DNA of 64,000 nt from an uncultured Eubacteriales bacterium. Lineage in GTDB: Bacteria; Bacillota; Clostridia; Oscillospirales; Oscillospiraceae. This document shows positions 42,997-50,730 of this stretch, one piece after another (position 1 is the first letter of the stretch; the number at the start of each line of letters is the position of its first letter). Under the pieces are notes generated by a model. The model had not been told where the DNA came from. It saw only the letters and a list, made by a program, of their open reading frames with translations, and made no database searches. The position numbers and the translations under genes were made by a program. The DNA lies in the NCBI GenBank assembly GCA_902475855.1, contig CABSBF010000001.1:37115-101114 (forward strand), written 5' to 3'.

Positions 42997-43478
42997 TCTT
43001 TCACCTCCTCGATGAACACAGCGCCGTCCGCAATGTCTCTGTGCGTGTACCCGTGAGCAGTCAGGAAGCCAAGCGCTTCCGACTCTACACTGAACACCTT
43101 CTCGTTGCCCTCGTCATCGAGCACATACACGTTGCCGTTCAGGGTGCAGGCGTCAGGCATCCCGATCACATACCCGACGACCTTCTTGGCTCTTGGCTTG
43201 CTGCTCCAATCGAGAGCTTGTCCGCATCCGGGGCAGAACTTTGCCTCCTCGTCGAAGTCCAGCTCGAAGTGTCTGCCGCAGGACGGGCAGACAGCGATGT
43301 CGTAGACCAGCTCTCCGGAAGTGCCATCGTACCCATCTGCCTCATAGTCGAGTGCTTTCGGAATCTGCTTCTTCAGCGCATCCATACCCATCCGACAGGC
43401 TTCATTCACGGGTTCGATGCTCTCGTACCGCTCCCGGTGCTCTGGGTCGAGGATTTCAATTGCTCTCTCAATCTTCAC
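42993..43478 (-). CDS. zinc-ribbon phage protein (161 aa)
   Basis: MKIERAIEILDPEHRERYES opens a common phage family. CPSCG and CPGCG, 23 residues apart, form a zinc ribbon in the middle. The end has a small alpha/beta domain. Overlaps the next gene by 4 bp. Confidence 0.75.
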   Translation of the reverse strand: MKIERAIEILDPEHRERYESIEPVNEACRMGMDALKKQIPKALDYEADGYDGTSGELVYDIAVCPSCGRHFELDFDEEAKFCPGCGQALDWSSKPRAKKVVGYVIGMPDACTLNGNVYVLDDEGNEKVFSVESEALGFLTAHGYTHRDIADGAVFIEEVKE

Positions 43479-43861
43479 GAGAACACCACCTCCCCGAACA
43501 GGGCAAACTGCACCATCGTGTCCGCTTCATTCGCGTCGATGTTGAAGATGTCCAGCTTTCCGTTCTCATCGAACCAGCCCCAGCCGTAGCCTTTCATGAC
43601 GGCCATCTCGATGCCGAGAATCAGCTTGGCTCTGTCCAGCAACCACGTTTCGCTGCTCTCTCTGTCGTAGAAGCGGAGGTCTCCGCCTCTGGAAATCTGA
43701 TCGCTGGCATACTCTCCGAGGTACTTTCCTCCGACGACTTCTACCCTTGCACACCACATAGCGGTGATGGCACCATCCAGAGCGCAGCTCATGATGCCGT
43801 CAATATCCTCCACCGTGAGATACGTCTTTCTGACGAGACTGACTGCAAATTTCTGTTCCAT
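43475..43861 (-). CDS. hypothetical phage protein (128 aa)
   Basis: Start at 43861; the longer frame lacks a site. It has the pattern VEDIDGIMSCALDGAITAMW and LILGIEMAVMKGYGWGWFDE. This type of protein is common in Firmicute phages, but its role is unknown. Overlaps 42993-43478 by 4 bp. Confidence 0.7.
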   Translation of the reverse strand: MEQKFAVSLVRKTYLTVEDIDGIMSCALDGAITAMWCARVEVVGGKYLGEYASDQISRGGDLRFYDRESSETWLLDRAKLILGIEMAVMKGYGWGWFDENGKLDIFNIDANEADTMVQFALFGEVVFS

Positions 43862-43878
43862 GACCTTTCCTCGCTTTC

Positions 43879-44385
43879 TTATGTAATCTTGCAGAGGACG
43901 CCGCTTGTCCACGCGCCCTTGTAGGTTCCGACCTCACCGTTCAGGTCGAGCAGAATCTCTTCCATACCCTTCAGGTACTTCCGGTACAGTCCCATCTGAA
44001 GCCCGACTTTTTCTTCACCACCGTATTCACCTTCTTTCTGAATCAGCTCTATTGCCATACTCCACTGGTTGTCCTCGCAGACAACGTAGAACAGGTCGTT
44101 TTCGAGTAGCGCCAGTTGCGTGTTGGAAATCCACTTATAGACGAACTCGAAGCTGGGGAAGCGCCGGCGCATGGCCTCGCAGAACTCATACCGGAACTCG
44201 TCCATTTTCCACTGACTCTCGGCCTCGTCGTACTCGTAGCCATCCTCATCGACGTCCCGCAGGGAGCGATAGTCATACACGTTGTTCTCTGCGTCCACCA
44301 GCTTGCTGTAGACATCGAGGAAATCATTGTCCACGAAGTACAGCCCCTCCGCTTTTCCGAAGGTGCAAACATTACCTCTTCCCAT
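43879..44385 (-). CDS. hypothetical phage protein (168 aa)
   Basis: ATG 44385 follows GTGAGGATGAAG; the upstream ATGs are possible but less favoured. Strongly acidic (EDGYEYDEAESQWKMDEF) with aromatic residues. No family identified. The acidic surface might act as a DNA mimic; this is speculation. Confidence 0.6.
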   Translation of the reverse strand: MGRGNVCTFGKAEGLYFVDNDFLDVYSKLVDAENNVYDYRSLRDVDEDGYEYDEAESQWKMDEFRYEFCEAMRRRFPSFEFVYKWISNTQLALLENDLFYVVCEDNQWSMAIELIQKEGEYGGEEKVGLQMGLYRKYLKGMEEILLDLNGEVGTYKGAWTSGVLCKIT

Positions 44386-44396
44386 TGTCTTCATCC

Positions 44397-44684
44397 TCAC
44401 TTTCTTTTGTGCAGCGCAAATACCACCACACCGCGCTTACTGGCGACATCCTTCTCGAATTGCTCATCGTTCATGGGAATCATGTAGAACCTGACTTCCG
44501 TGAGCGTCCTGCCCTCGTACTGCTTCACGCCGTAGAGCACATGATCGGCTCCTGTCTTTTCGAGGACTTCCTTGGCATCCATCTCGAACGCCTGAAGGTA
44601 CTTGGCAATGTCGCGTACCGGCATCTGGCCGAAGTTGACCATGCCTTCCCCTGTCCACTGTGACCATCTGACCCAACTGTTCAT
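44397..44684 (-). CDS. hypothetical phage protein (95 aa)
   Basis: ATG 44684 behind AAGGAGG. Begins MNSWVRWSQWTGEGMVNFGQ; ends with a basic VVVFALHKRK. A small alpha/beta protein of unknown role. Confidence 0.65.
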   Translation of the reverse strand: MNSWVRWSQWTGEGMVNFGQMPVRDIAKYLQAFEMDAKEVLEKTGADHVLYGVKQYEGRTLTEVRFYMIPMNDEQFEKDVASKRGVVVFALHKRK

Positions 44685-44697
44685 CCTCCGCTCCTCC

Positions 44698-44892
44698 TTA
44701 CTGCCAGATGCTTGCGAGGTCATCTTTTTCGATGCGGTCGCCATCCCGTTTCGCTTTCTCGTAGATCGCGGTGATGATGTAGTCGATGTGCTCGGTGTCG
44801 TAGCCGAGCCGCCGAAGATCGTGATCGAGCTGCAACTCACGAATCAACATTTCGCTTCCGTCCGAATAGACGTCTTTGATCTTGAAGTTCAT
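44698..44892 (-). CDS. hypothetical phage protein (64 aa)
   Basis: ATG 44892 (MNFKIKDVYSDGSEMLIRE). Acidic, mostly helical. It ends in DDLASIWQ and is followed by the next gene after 13 bp. Confidence 0.6.
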   Translation of the reverse strand: MNFKIKDVYSDGSEMLIRELQLDHDLRRLGYDTEHIDYIITAIYEKAKRDGDRIEKDDLASIWQ

Positions 44893-44905
44893 TGCTTGTC
44901 CCTCC

Positions 44906-45139
44906 TTAGACTTCTTCCAGCGCGTAGCGCAGGGTGTCACGCTGAATCTCCAGCTCCCGGATTCTCGCCTGAGTCTCCTTTACCTCGTTCAGGGCACGTT
45001 CCACATCCACCAGATAGTAAGAGGTTTCACGGTCTTCGTTCGCCTTTTCAGCTACTCTTGCAAGCTCCTTGCCGAGTTCTTCCTGCTCCCAAGAAATCCG
45101 CTTGTTGAGATTCTCGATCATTTTCCGTAAGTCTTTCAT
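44906..45139 (-). CDS. coiled-coil phage protein (77 aa), operon leader
   Basis: First gene after promoter-operator copy 2. Nearly all heptad-like helix (ISWEQEELGKELARVAEKAN, EVKETQARIRELEIQRD). Likely a dimeric coiled coil. AGGAGGAAAATC precedes the ATG at 45139. Confidence 0.7.
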   Translation of the reverse strand: MKDLRKMIENLNKRISWEQEELGKELARVAEKANEDRETSYYLVDVERALNEVKETQARIRELEIQRDTLRYALEEV

Positions 45140-45154
45140 GATTTTCCTCCTATC

Positions 45155-45217
45155 ACTTACCGTTCGGTAAGTTTTATCGTTGACGACATCGTAGCAGTCT
45201 GAAGCGCTTCCTGTCAA
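45155..45217 (-). promoter_or_regulatory. repeated promoter-operator module, copy 2
   Basis: TTGACA (45212-45217), 18-bp spacer, TACGAT (45188-45193) with TG extension, then palindrome ACTTACCGAACGGTAAGT (45155-45172) ahead of AGGAGG. The upstream box ATTAACGAAAATGAAAAC lies about 40 bp above the -35. Drives the operon 45139-39903. Confidence 0.88.
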
Positions 45218-45275
45218 GCAAATTGTGAGAAAAATTTTTGAAAGTTTTCATTTTCGTTAATCTCCGGCGTGGACA

Positions 45276-45527
45276 TCACTTGCAGAACTCGTGGTACTCG
45301 TCATAGGTCAGATCTGTATCGCAGCAGTTGCAGTCCAACAGCTCCAGTACCTCGATCAGAGCGTCCTCCTTCGTGAATCCCTGTTTGTCTTTGCTGCTCT
45401 CTCGATAGCTACGCCACTTGGCATTTACTAGCACCGGGATGTCGGATTTCATGCTGTTGCAGTTCGCCAAGCGCTGGTACACATCCTCCGGCAGAAACTC
45501 GACCCACTTTTTCCTCGTCTTCTCCAT
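45276..45527 (-). CDS. hypothetical phage protein (83 aa)
   Basis: Opens MEKTRKKWVEFLPEDVYQRL and has a Cys pair (DCNCCDTDLTYDEYH). Last gene of the third operon. Unknown role. Confidence 0.6.
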   Translation of the reverse strand: MEKTRKKWVEFLPEDVYQRLANCNSMKSDIPVLVNAKWRSYRESSKDKQGFTKEDALIEVLELLDCNCCDTDLTYDEYHEFCK

Positions 45528-45539
45528 TCTCCCCGCCTC

Positions 45540-45771
45540 CTATATCTCGCTGTAATACTGCGCCCACATATCTTCCCAGTACGCATCGTTGTCCTCGCTG
45601 CACCTTTTTGCATCCGGTGAAGAAGTTCATCGCGTCTTCAACGTATGCCGTGTGCTGGCGGTACGTCTTGACCCGATGCAGCCATCTTCCACACACAGGG
45701 CAGTAACCGAACAGCTTATGGAGCCGTGTCCGGTGGTCATAATGCCGCACGTCTTCTTCCATAGCACTCAT
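45540..45771 (-). pseudogene. zinc-finger phage gene with a single-base frameshift
   Basis: The frame opens with LHKLFGYCPVCGRWLH and reads to GCKK. The continuation CSEDNDAYWEDMWAQYYSEI then lies in another frame. A one-base change in an A5 run (45605-45609) would restore GCKRCSEDN, completing a CxxC pair that matches CPVC. The downstream stop (45540-45542) gives a sensible length of about 77 codons. This is either a recent mutation, a sequencing error or a frameshift site; the last is less likely. Start 45771 or 45762. Confidence 0.6.
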
Positions 45772-45956
45772 CCCTCTCTGTCGAAGTAGCACTCTCGCAG
45801 GACGCCACTCGGCAGCTGGAACTCCACCATGTAGTAGCGCCCCTTCGGGTGTATGTAGCGCACATATCCAGTGATCGCCGGAACTTTTTCATCGCGGGAA
45901 CCTTTAATGCCCCAAGAGGGAACTCGCTTGACCTTCTGCCCGATTTCAACACTCAT
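45768..45956 (-). CDS. hypothetical phage protein (62 aa)
   Basis: ATG 45956 (MSVEIGQKVKRVPSWGIKGS). Mostly beta strands (GRYYMVEFQLPSGVLRE), like a small barrel. Overlaps the frameshifted gene by 4 bp and the upstream gene by 4 bp. Confidence 0.65.
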   Translation of the reverse strand: MSVEIGQKVKRVPSWGIKGSRDEKVPAITGYVRYIHPKGRYYMVEFQLPSGVLRECYFDREG

Positions 45957-46393
45957 CGTTCGTCCTCCTTTCGCCTGCCACAGCTGCAAAAACCATCAGG
46001 CAGCATTCTATATTCCTCGTCGTATAGGATTCTCCGGGTGCACCATCCGGCTTTAACGTGTTTGCCATCAATAAAAAGCGACGTCCTTCCGTAATGCTGA
46101 AAGTGTTTGCAATCCTTGCAGCGCACCACGGGGTCAGCCTCACCGTAATCCGCCTCCATTCCCCGGAACGCCTTGCTTGCGGCTTCATTTGGATTGCTCG
46201 CTTTTACAAGCACCTTTTTCTCGCAGCATTCGCACTCAGCCAAGAACAGCCGATCCTCGCAGTAGTAGGCATATACGCGATGCCCGCAATTCTCACAGAA
46301 GACATTCGTTCTTCGCGTGAGGTAATCTTTTCCGCTTCCGTCACCATCGAAAACGCGATGGCACAGCTTATCAAAATCAGTCGCACCTTTCAT
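45953..46393 (-). CDS. multi-zinc-ribbon phage protein (146 aa)
   Basis: Several Cys pairs are spread through the protein: FCENCGHRVYAYYCEDRLF, CECCEKK, RCKDCKHF and a late FCSCGRRKE. At least two zinc ribbons are predicted. A protein-protein or nucleic-acid adapter is likely, but nothing more specific can be said. Confidence 0.7.
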   Translation of the reverse strand: MKGATDFDKLCHRVFDGDGSGKDYLTRRTNVFCENCGHRVYAYYCEDRLFLAECECCEKKVLVKASNPNEAASKAFRGMEADYGEADPVVRCKDCKHFQHYGRTSLFIDGKHVKAGWCTRRILYDEEYRMLPDGFCSCGRRKEDER

Positions 46394-46396
46394 CGT

Positions 46397-46681
46397 TCAT
46401 TCCTCCAAGTCCATTATCGCTCCGCACATAGGACAATAGACGTAATCGCTCAGGTTCTTTCGGTCACGGTCGTGATAACCGCACCTGCTGCACTCGTCCA
46501 AGCACGTCCAGTTGTACGCCCAGTCTGTGTGTACCCAACGCCCATGCCTCACCGGTGCAACATCGGCGGCAGGCATCTCCGCGATTTCCCGCTTTGCATC
46601 CGTCATTGTGGCCAGTCTGTTGGTCACTTCCACCTTGGTCAGGCGTGCTATCGCCATGTCTCGGCTTATGTAATCACCCAT
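46397..46681 (-). CDS. zinc-ribbon phage protein, YISR/DVAPVR family (94 aa)
   Basis: MGDYISRDMAIARL opens the family; PAADVAPVRHGRW and the two pairs CSRCG and CPMCG follow. Paralogue of the next upstream gene (46674-46949), arranged in tandem with an 8-bp overlap. Unknown function. Confidence 0.75.
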   Translation of the reverse strand: MGDYISRDMAIARLTKVEVTNRLATMTDAKREIAEMPAADVAPVRHGRWVHTDWAYNWTCLDECSRCGYHDRDRKNLSDYVYCPMCGAIMDLEE

Positions 46682-46949
46682 TGTCTACCTCCATTTCCGC
46701 ACCGCACACATCGCAGTATGCGGCTCTGTACTCGTCCCACTCGTGTTCTTCGCCGCACTCCGAGCAGATTTGACAGCCATTTTCCTCAATCCAGTGTCCG
46801 CGCCGCACGGGCGCGACATCGGCGACCGGCAATCGGTGTACTGCTTCTTCTGCCTCAAAAACGCGTTCTCTCGCCTTGTACCCGGCAGTTCTTACGTACA
46901 CCTTCATTATTGCGTCAATCGCAGCTTCTCGCTCAATGTATTCAGCCAT
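46674..46949 (-). CDS. zinc-ribbon phage protein, YISR/DVAPVR family (91 aa)
   Basis: MAEYIEREAAIDAIMKVY start, PVADVAPVRRGHW and the pairs CSECG and CDVCG. Same architecture as the adjacent 94-residue protein, indicating a duplication. Overlaps the Lar-like gene by 8 bp. Confidence 0.75.
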   Translation of the reverse strand: MAEYIEREAAIDAIMKVYVRTAGYKARERVFEAEEAVHRLPVADVAPVRRGHWIEENGCQICSECGEEHEWDEYRAAYCDVCGAEMEVDNG

Positions 46950-47154
46950 TGTCAGCCCTCCTGTTCCATGCTTCGATTGCTTTTTCTTTGCTGGGCAGCC
47001 CAGATACTTTCATCTTCTTTGTGTGGAGGCCATCACCAGCCCTATATCTCCCACAACCGGCATCCCACCCAAAGTCTGCTCTATCGTAGGTATCGTACAT
47101 ATGGATAACGGTTGCAACTCCACCGCACTCAGGGCAGCGTTTCAATTCAGCCAT
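46942..47154 (-). CDS. Lar-like restriction alleviation protein (70 aa)
   Basis: LKRCPECGGVATVIHM at the start and AIEAWNRRA at the end are the Lar family frame. Lar of Rac prophage modifies type I restriction activity in E. coli. Similar small proteins occur in many phages, where activity is mostly untested. Confidence 0.75.
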   Translation of the reverse strand: MAELKRCPECGGVATVIHMYDTYDRADFGWDAGCGRYRAGDGLHTKKMKVSGLPSKEKAIEAWNRRADNG

Positions 47155-47836
47155 TATTCATCGCCTCCAGTGCCTTCTCCGCTTCCTCGCGGGTCAAGAA
47201 AACAGTCTTTCCGACCGCCAAATCCCATCTCACACACCGCGTACTTGCCCAGTCGCAGTCGATATCTGCCCAGATTCTCGGCTCCGTATAGCCGTTTACA
47301 TGGAACTGGCCGACACGCATCTCCCACACCTCGCCGCAAAACGTCATGTACACAGGGGTTCCCGGTTCACATGGCAGGATAACAACGCGGCCAGAATCCC
47401 CAATCGCCGCGAGAATGTCCTCCGCAAGCACTTTGTTTTCCGTTGCTTTCGCGTATGCCTCCAATGCAATTCTCGCCGCAGGGTCCTTTTCAGGTCGCAG
47501 CACAAAGCAACCATCTACCGGCATATTATCTTTGGCCTTGTACACTCGATATTTTTGCCGCAGGCCGTCCCGTCCGTCATCGGTTGGAGGAACACCCGTA
47601 ACAATCACGCAACCTTCTCTGTCGGCTTTCGCCAACTTCCTAAGGCGGTCATAGCCGCCGATGCTGTTCAGCACTGACATCATGGCATTCCATTCGCCCC
47701 ACAAGGAATGTGCGTCACTCGGCGTCAGCCCTGCATCCTCGTATGCTGCAAGACGCATCATTGCCTGATCGACGTCCCCAGTCGGAACTGCGTGGACGTG
47801 TCCGCCCACTACTTCGTATTCAGTCAGTCGCTCCAT
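47147..47836 (-). CDS. phage protein of the MERLTEYE/RLAAYED family (229 aa)
   Basis: MERLTEYEVVGGHVHAVPTG and MMRLAAYEDAGLTPSD open a very common phage family. The end GKTVFLTREEAEKALEAM is also typical. Between them lie two segments that look unrelated to the ends, so the gene may be a fusion. ATG 47836 has GAGGAGG at good spacing; the ATG at 47842 touches it. Confidence 0.7.
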   Translation of the reverse strand: MERLTEYEVVGGHVHAVPTGDVDQAMMRLAAYEDAGLTPSDAHSLWGEWNAMMSVLNSIGGYDRLRKLAKADREGCVIVTGVPPTDDGRDGLRQKYRVYKAKDNMPVDGCFVLRPEKDPAARIALEAYAKATENKVLAEDILAAIGDSGRVVILPCEPGTPVYMTFCGEVWEMRVGQFHVNGYTEPRIWADIDCDWASTRCVRWDLAVGKTVFLTREEAEKALEAMNNG

Positions 47837-48230
47837 CGTCATCCTCCTCTAACGGTTCATAACCCGTGCAGGCCGGCCTGCTCTGCACAACATAGCGCGG
47901 CTCAATCTTCCCACTTGGGAACTCGAAAGACACCCTCATCTGCGTCTGCGTCTTGCAGAAACCATGTGCCGTTCCGGTTTCTCTGTCGAAATGAACGCAG
48001 CTTCCACAGACCGTCCCTTTCGGCGCACGGGGCACAATCTTGAGCCGCCCCTCCGTGTCTGCGTTCATGAGTTCGACGATTCTGCTGGGCGCAATGCCTT
48101 CAAGGTTCTCAATATCCTGCATTGCACAGTCTATCGCTCCACTATGATGCCCAATGGCAGAGCCACATTCGGTCGAGTATCGCCGAATTGCGTCAAGTGC
48201 ATCGGCACGTCTTATAAGATCATCCTTCAT
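47820..48230 (-). CDS. phage protein, YISR-type N-terminus (136 aa)
   Basis: MKDDLIRRADALDAIRRYST is the same N-terminal pattern as the two DVAPVR proteins, but the C-terminal part (VCGSCVHFDRETGTAHGFC) has a single Cys cluster. Start at 48230 behind AGGAGGATAACG. Third member of the paralogous group. Confidence 0.7.
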   Translation of the reverse strand: MKDDLIRRADALDAIRRYSTECGSAIGHHSGAIDCAMQDIENLEGIAPSRIVELMNADTEGRLKIVPRAPKGTVCGSCVHFDRETGTAHGFCKTQTQMRVSFEFPSGKIEPRYVVQSRPACTGYEPLEEDDDGATD

Positions 48231-48357
48231 CGTTATCCTCCTCATCCAGCGGATGCCAGTGGTACTCACAGTCGGGATTCTCGCACCGGCCATTCCACAT
48301 ACCTTGTCCGCACAACGGGCACTCCCGACACTCGTACCCGCTGTAGCCAGCTCCCAT
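48220..48357 (-). CDS. tiny zinc-ribbon protein (45 aa)
   Basis: MGAGYSGYECRECPLCGQGM then CENPDCEYHWHPLDE. Four Cys plus His make a compact zinc site. The stop overlaps the following start by 11 bp. Not found by a 60-residue cut-off. Confidence 0.65.
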   Translation of the reverse strand: MGAGYSGYECRECPLCGQGMWNGRCENPDCEYHWHPLDEEDNDEG

Positions 48358-48362
48358 GTAAC

Positions 48363-48578
48363 TCACTGTCTATCATCCCCTTCCCACCATCCAACAACAT
48401 TGCTTATCTGTCTAACAGTGACGCGAAATCCATCTTCACTACTCTGTCTCGCGTATACGATGGCTTCTTCAAGCGTATCGAAGTTCTTCACATCAAATTT
48501 CCGATAACGGCCAATTGCCGAGACGAAATCTTCGCGTTTAACTTCATAATGGTTAATCTCAAAACAGATATTTTTCAT
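48363..48578 (-). CDS. hypothetical phage protein (71 aa)
   Basis: Begins MKNICFEINHYEVKREDFVS; contains a helical middle (FDTLEEAIVYARQSSED) like small DUF folds of phages. No domain recognised. Confidence 0.62.
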   Translation of the reverse strand: MKNICFEINHYEVKREDFVSAIGRYRKFDVKNFDTLEEAIVYARQSSEDGFRVTVRQISNVVGWWEGDDRQ

Positions 48579-48593
48579 GTGCGTTTCCTCCTA

Positions 48594-48794
48594 TCATCCA
48601 ATGTAACCGCGATTCTTTTTCTTCGCTTCCATATTCCCGAGGACGTCCCGCAGGTCAAAAGCCTCTATATGGCAGTTCCAGTGATCTGCGCCAAACGCTC
48701 TGAAAATACAGTTCTGGCATCCGCCCTGTTGCTTACAGAACTCAACCAGCGTTTTCGCGCACTCTACGGCCTTTTTGTCGGTTATCTTTGCCAT
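48594..48794 (-). CDS. Cys-rich phage protein (66 aa)
   Basis: MAKITDKKAVECAKTLVEFC then GGCQNCIFRAFG. Two Cys clusters may bind zinc or iron. ATG 48794; the ATG seven codons upstream has no suitable site. Confidence 0.62.
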   Translation of the reverse strand: MAKITDKKAVECAKTLVEFCKQQGGCQNCIFRAFGADHWNCHIEAFDLRDVLGNMEAKKKNRGYIG

Positions 48795-48796
48795 GC

Positions 48797-49276
48797 TTAT
48801 TCCACCTCCTTCCAAGCTCTATATCTTTCGTTCGCAAGTGTGACATAGCGAGACATATCGACATCCTCAACACCGAGCGGTGTCGAACAGTGCTTGTTGA
48901 CACGTTTCGTCTCGACGATGAGCACCGCGTACAGCTCTCGCGCCTTCCTGTCGTGAACAGCAACCACAAACTCAGAGTCCGGTTCGACGATGGGAGCCAC
49001 CGCGAACTTGGCCTGTTCCTCAAAGTCGCTGTATGTATAGCTTGCACTCAAGCAACTTCCCCATGCGTGGAAGGACAGCTTTCGCTCGTCCCTGTAGACT
49101 CGCAACTCGGCTGTCTCGTACCACTTCGCCCCATCACTGAAGCTGCCGAAATCAATCCGGCAAGGGCTTCCAACGAGCCCGTATTCATCGCAGTCAGCAA
49201 GGTCGATGGTCAGTACCGGGTACGTCCCGAAGTTCAGTGCCCTTGCGATATCTTCTCTCGTGTATGCGTATTTCAT
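48797..49276 (-). CDS. hypothetical phage protein (159 aa)
   Basis: MKYAYTREDIARALNFGTYP followed by a mostly beta protein with KLSFHAWGSCLSASYTYSDF. The stop is 3 bp from the next start. No family recognised. Confidence 0.65.
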   Translation of the reverse strand: MKYAYTREDIARALNFGTYPVLTIDLADCDEYGLVGSPCRIDFGSFSDGAKWYETAELRVYRDERKLSFHAWGSCLSASYTYSDFEEQAKFAVAPIVEPDSEFVVAVHDRKARELYAVLIVETKRVNKHCSTPLGVEDVDMSRYVTLANERYRAWKEVE

Positions 49277-49467
49277 TCTGTGCCTCCTATCATAAGCTCA
49301 TCTGCGATACCAATCGCTCCAAGAATCTTTGCGGAAAAGGTGATCAAATCATCTCTCCCTGATGCAACATTCTCCAAGTGGCACTTCACCCAATGCTGCT
49401 TTGCGCTCTTTCTTGCTCCGGCGTCTGCCATCATGTATCTCACCATGTACTGCTTGTAGAAATCCAT
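49273..49467 (-). CDS. hypothetical phage protein (64 aa)
   Basis: Basic N-terminus (MDFYKQYMVRYMMADAGARK) with a helical end (AKILGAIGIADELMIGG). Overlaps the next gene by 4 bp. Confidence 0.6.
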   Translation of the reverse strand: MDFYKQYMVRYMMADAGARKSAKQHWVKCHLENVASGRDDLITFSAKILGAIGIADELMIGGTE

Positions 49468-49473
49468 CCAGCA

Positions 49474-49584
49474 TCACTCTCCAATGTAGAATCTGCTCTC
49501 GTACACGGTATCATCATCGAAGCTCACCACGTTCGCCGCAAACCGGGGGAATGCCCCCGGCATCGTCAAGTAGTATCTGAACAT
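49474..49584 (-). CDS. 36-residue duplicate of a neighbour's C-terminus
   Basis: MFRYYLTMPGAFPRF followed by DDDTVYESRFYIGE. The last 14 residues match the end of the 98-residue protein at 49882-50178 (DDDTVYESRFYIGD), and the DNA is also similar. It starts 5 bp after the next gene's stop. Either a truncated paralogue or a tiny functional copy. Confidence 0.5.
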   Translation of the reverse strand: MFRYYLTMPGAFPRFAANVVSFDDDTVYESRFYIGE

Positions 49585-49589
49585 CGTCT

Positions 49590-49868
49590 TCACCCCCTGT
49601 TATCGCACGGGAAGTAAGCGACCACTCTGGCTTCCATGCTGTGCGGCCACACGCTCGGATACGGAGCGAGCGTACCGTCCGTGAAGGGAACCCTCGCCAC
49701 AGCCTCCACCGCCACCATCAGATCGCCGTAGGCATCAGGTCTGCACGTCCACGTCCGCAAACTGATGCTTTCGCACTCCATCGTTCCGTGACCGCTAAGC
49801 GCCGCTGCGTTCCACGCTTTCGACGGGTCGTATCCTGCGGCTTTCATGTGTTCTAACACTGTCATCAT
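49590..49868 (-). CDS. hypothetical phage protein (92 aa)
   Basis: MMTVLEHMKAAGYDPSKAWN opens it; a Ser/Thr/aromatic body with RPDAYGDLMVAVEAVARV follows. Start at 49868 or 49865. No function assigned. Confidence 0.62.
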   Translation of the reverse strand: MMTVLEHMKAAGYDPSKAWNAAALSGHGTMECESISLRTWTCRPDAYGDLMVAVEAVARVPFTDGTLAPYPSVWPHSMEARVVAYFPCDNRG

Positions 49869-49881
49869 GTCCGTTCCCTCC

Positions 49882-50178
49882 TCAGTCTCCAATGTAGAAT
49901 CTGCTCTCATACACAGTGTCGTCATCGAAGCAGTACGAGTAGCTAATGTCGTGGTACGGGGCGAACTCAAAGTACACTTCAACGCACGTTTTTCCGCTCG
50001 GGTAGCCATACTTCTCGTTCTCGGTTTTCTTGACTTTGCAAAATGCAATGAATTCATCGCGGGTCATCACGGGACTGAGCCGTCCGTCGTCTTCGATCTC
50101 CATAGCTTTGAAGAACAATCGTCTGCGCTCCTGCTCATGCTGCTCATACACAGCGGCCATTTCATCAAAGTCGATCAT
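49882..50178 (-). CDS. hypothetical phage protein (98 aa)
   Basis: MIDFDEMAAVYEQHEQERRR, then a beta-rich C-terminal half ending YSYCFDDDTVYESRFYIGD. ATG 50178 behind GGAGGAAAG. The C-terminal tail is duplicated in the 36-residue gene at 49474. Confidence 0.65.
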   Translation of the reverse strand: MIDFDEMAAVYEQHEQERRRLFFKAMEIEDDGRLSPVMTRDEFIAFCKVKKTENEKYGYPSGKTCVEVYFEFAPYHDISYSYCFDDDTVYESRFYIGD

Positions 50179-50275
50179 TTTTCTTTCCTCCTTCAATTAC
50201 GTCGATCAGGGCGATGAGCGCATAGCTGATCGTTCCAGCACCAACGATGGTGCAAACAGTTCCGAGCCACTCCAT
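50165..50275 (-). CDS. small membrane peptide (36 aa)
   Basis: MEWLGTVCTIVGAGTISYAL followed by IALIDVIEGGKKNDRL. One hydrophobic helix, basic end, AAGGAGGTACG before the ATG. Its stop overlaps the next gene by 14 bp. Could be a holin-like or membrane-associated effector. Confidence 0.6.
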   Translation of the reverse strand: MEWLGTVCTIVGAGTISYALIALIDVIEGGKKNDRL

Positions 50276-50288
50276 CTTTCGTACCTCC

Positions 50289-50525
50289 TTACATCGTTTC
50301 AAGCATGAAGTCCCAGTCGCGGACATACCGCTGGGCTTCTTTGATCGTCTCGAACTTTGGAATATCCCAGCCAATGTTCTCGAACAGGATTTTTGTGTTG
50401 CCGAACTCATCTACTTCCGTCAGGTAGTAGTTGTCTGTCTCGCGCATACGGCCATACTTCGGGTTGTTTTCGACGTGATACTTTCTTCCGTTGTAGGTGA
50501 AGTTACGTCTTCCGTTGATTGTCAT
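50289..50525 (-). CDS. hypothetical phage protein (78 aa), operon leader
   Basis: MTINGRRNFTYNGRKYHVEN, then LENIG-type helical end (FETIKEAQRYVRDWDFMLET). Sits directly after promoter-operator copy 3. No domain recognised. Confidence 0.65.
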   Translation of the reverse strand: MTINGRRNFTYNGRKYHVENNPKYGRMRETDNYYLTEVDEFGNTKILFENIGWDIPKFETIKEAQRYVRDWDFMLETM

Positions 50526-50541
50526 CGTTGTCGCCTCCCGG

Positions 50542-50601
50542 ACTTACTGATTGGTAAGTTTCTATGGTCACATCGTAGCAGGCGATGCCGCTTGCAGTCA
50601 A
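50542..50601 (-). promoter_or_regulatory. repeated promoter-operator module, copy 3
   Basis: TTGACT (50596-50601), 18-bp spacer, TACGAT (50572-50577) with TG extension, then ACTTACCAATCAGTAAGT (50542-50559). The palindrome is less perfect than copies 1 and 2. The upstream box ATTAACGCAAACGAAAAC lies about 45 bp above. Drives the operon 50525-45276. Confidence 0.85.
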
Positions 50602-50660
50602 GCATTATTTGCAATTCCGAAAAAAATTTTTTGAAGTTTTCGTTTGCGTTAATCATTCGG

Positions 50661-50719
50661 GCAAGAAAAGCTGGTGGCCGGTCTTCCACAGCTATTGCCA
50701 CGGCTGCCTAACCACCAGC
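50661..50719 (-). terminator. terminator of the right accessory operon
   Basis: GCTGGTGG (50670-50677) pairs with CCACCAGC (50712-50719), with T-rich TTTTCTTGC on minus following. It separates the right operon (52023-50731) from promoter copy 3. Confidence 0.7.
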
Positions 50720-50730
50720 GTATTTCTTGT

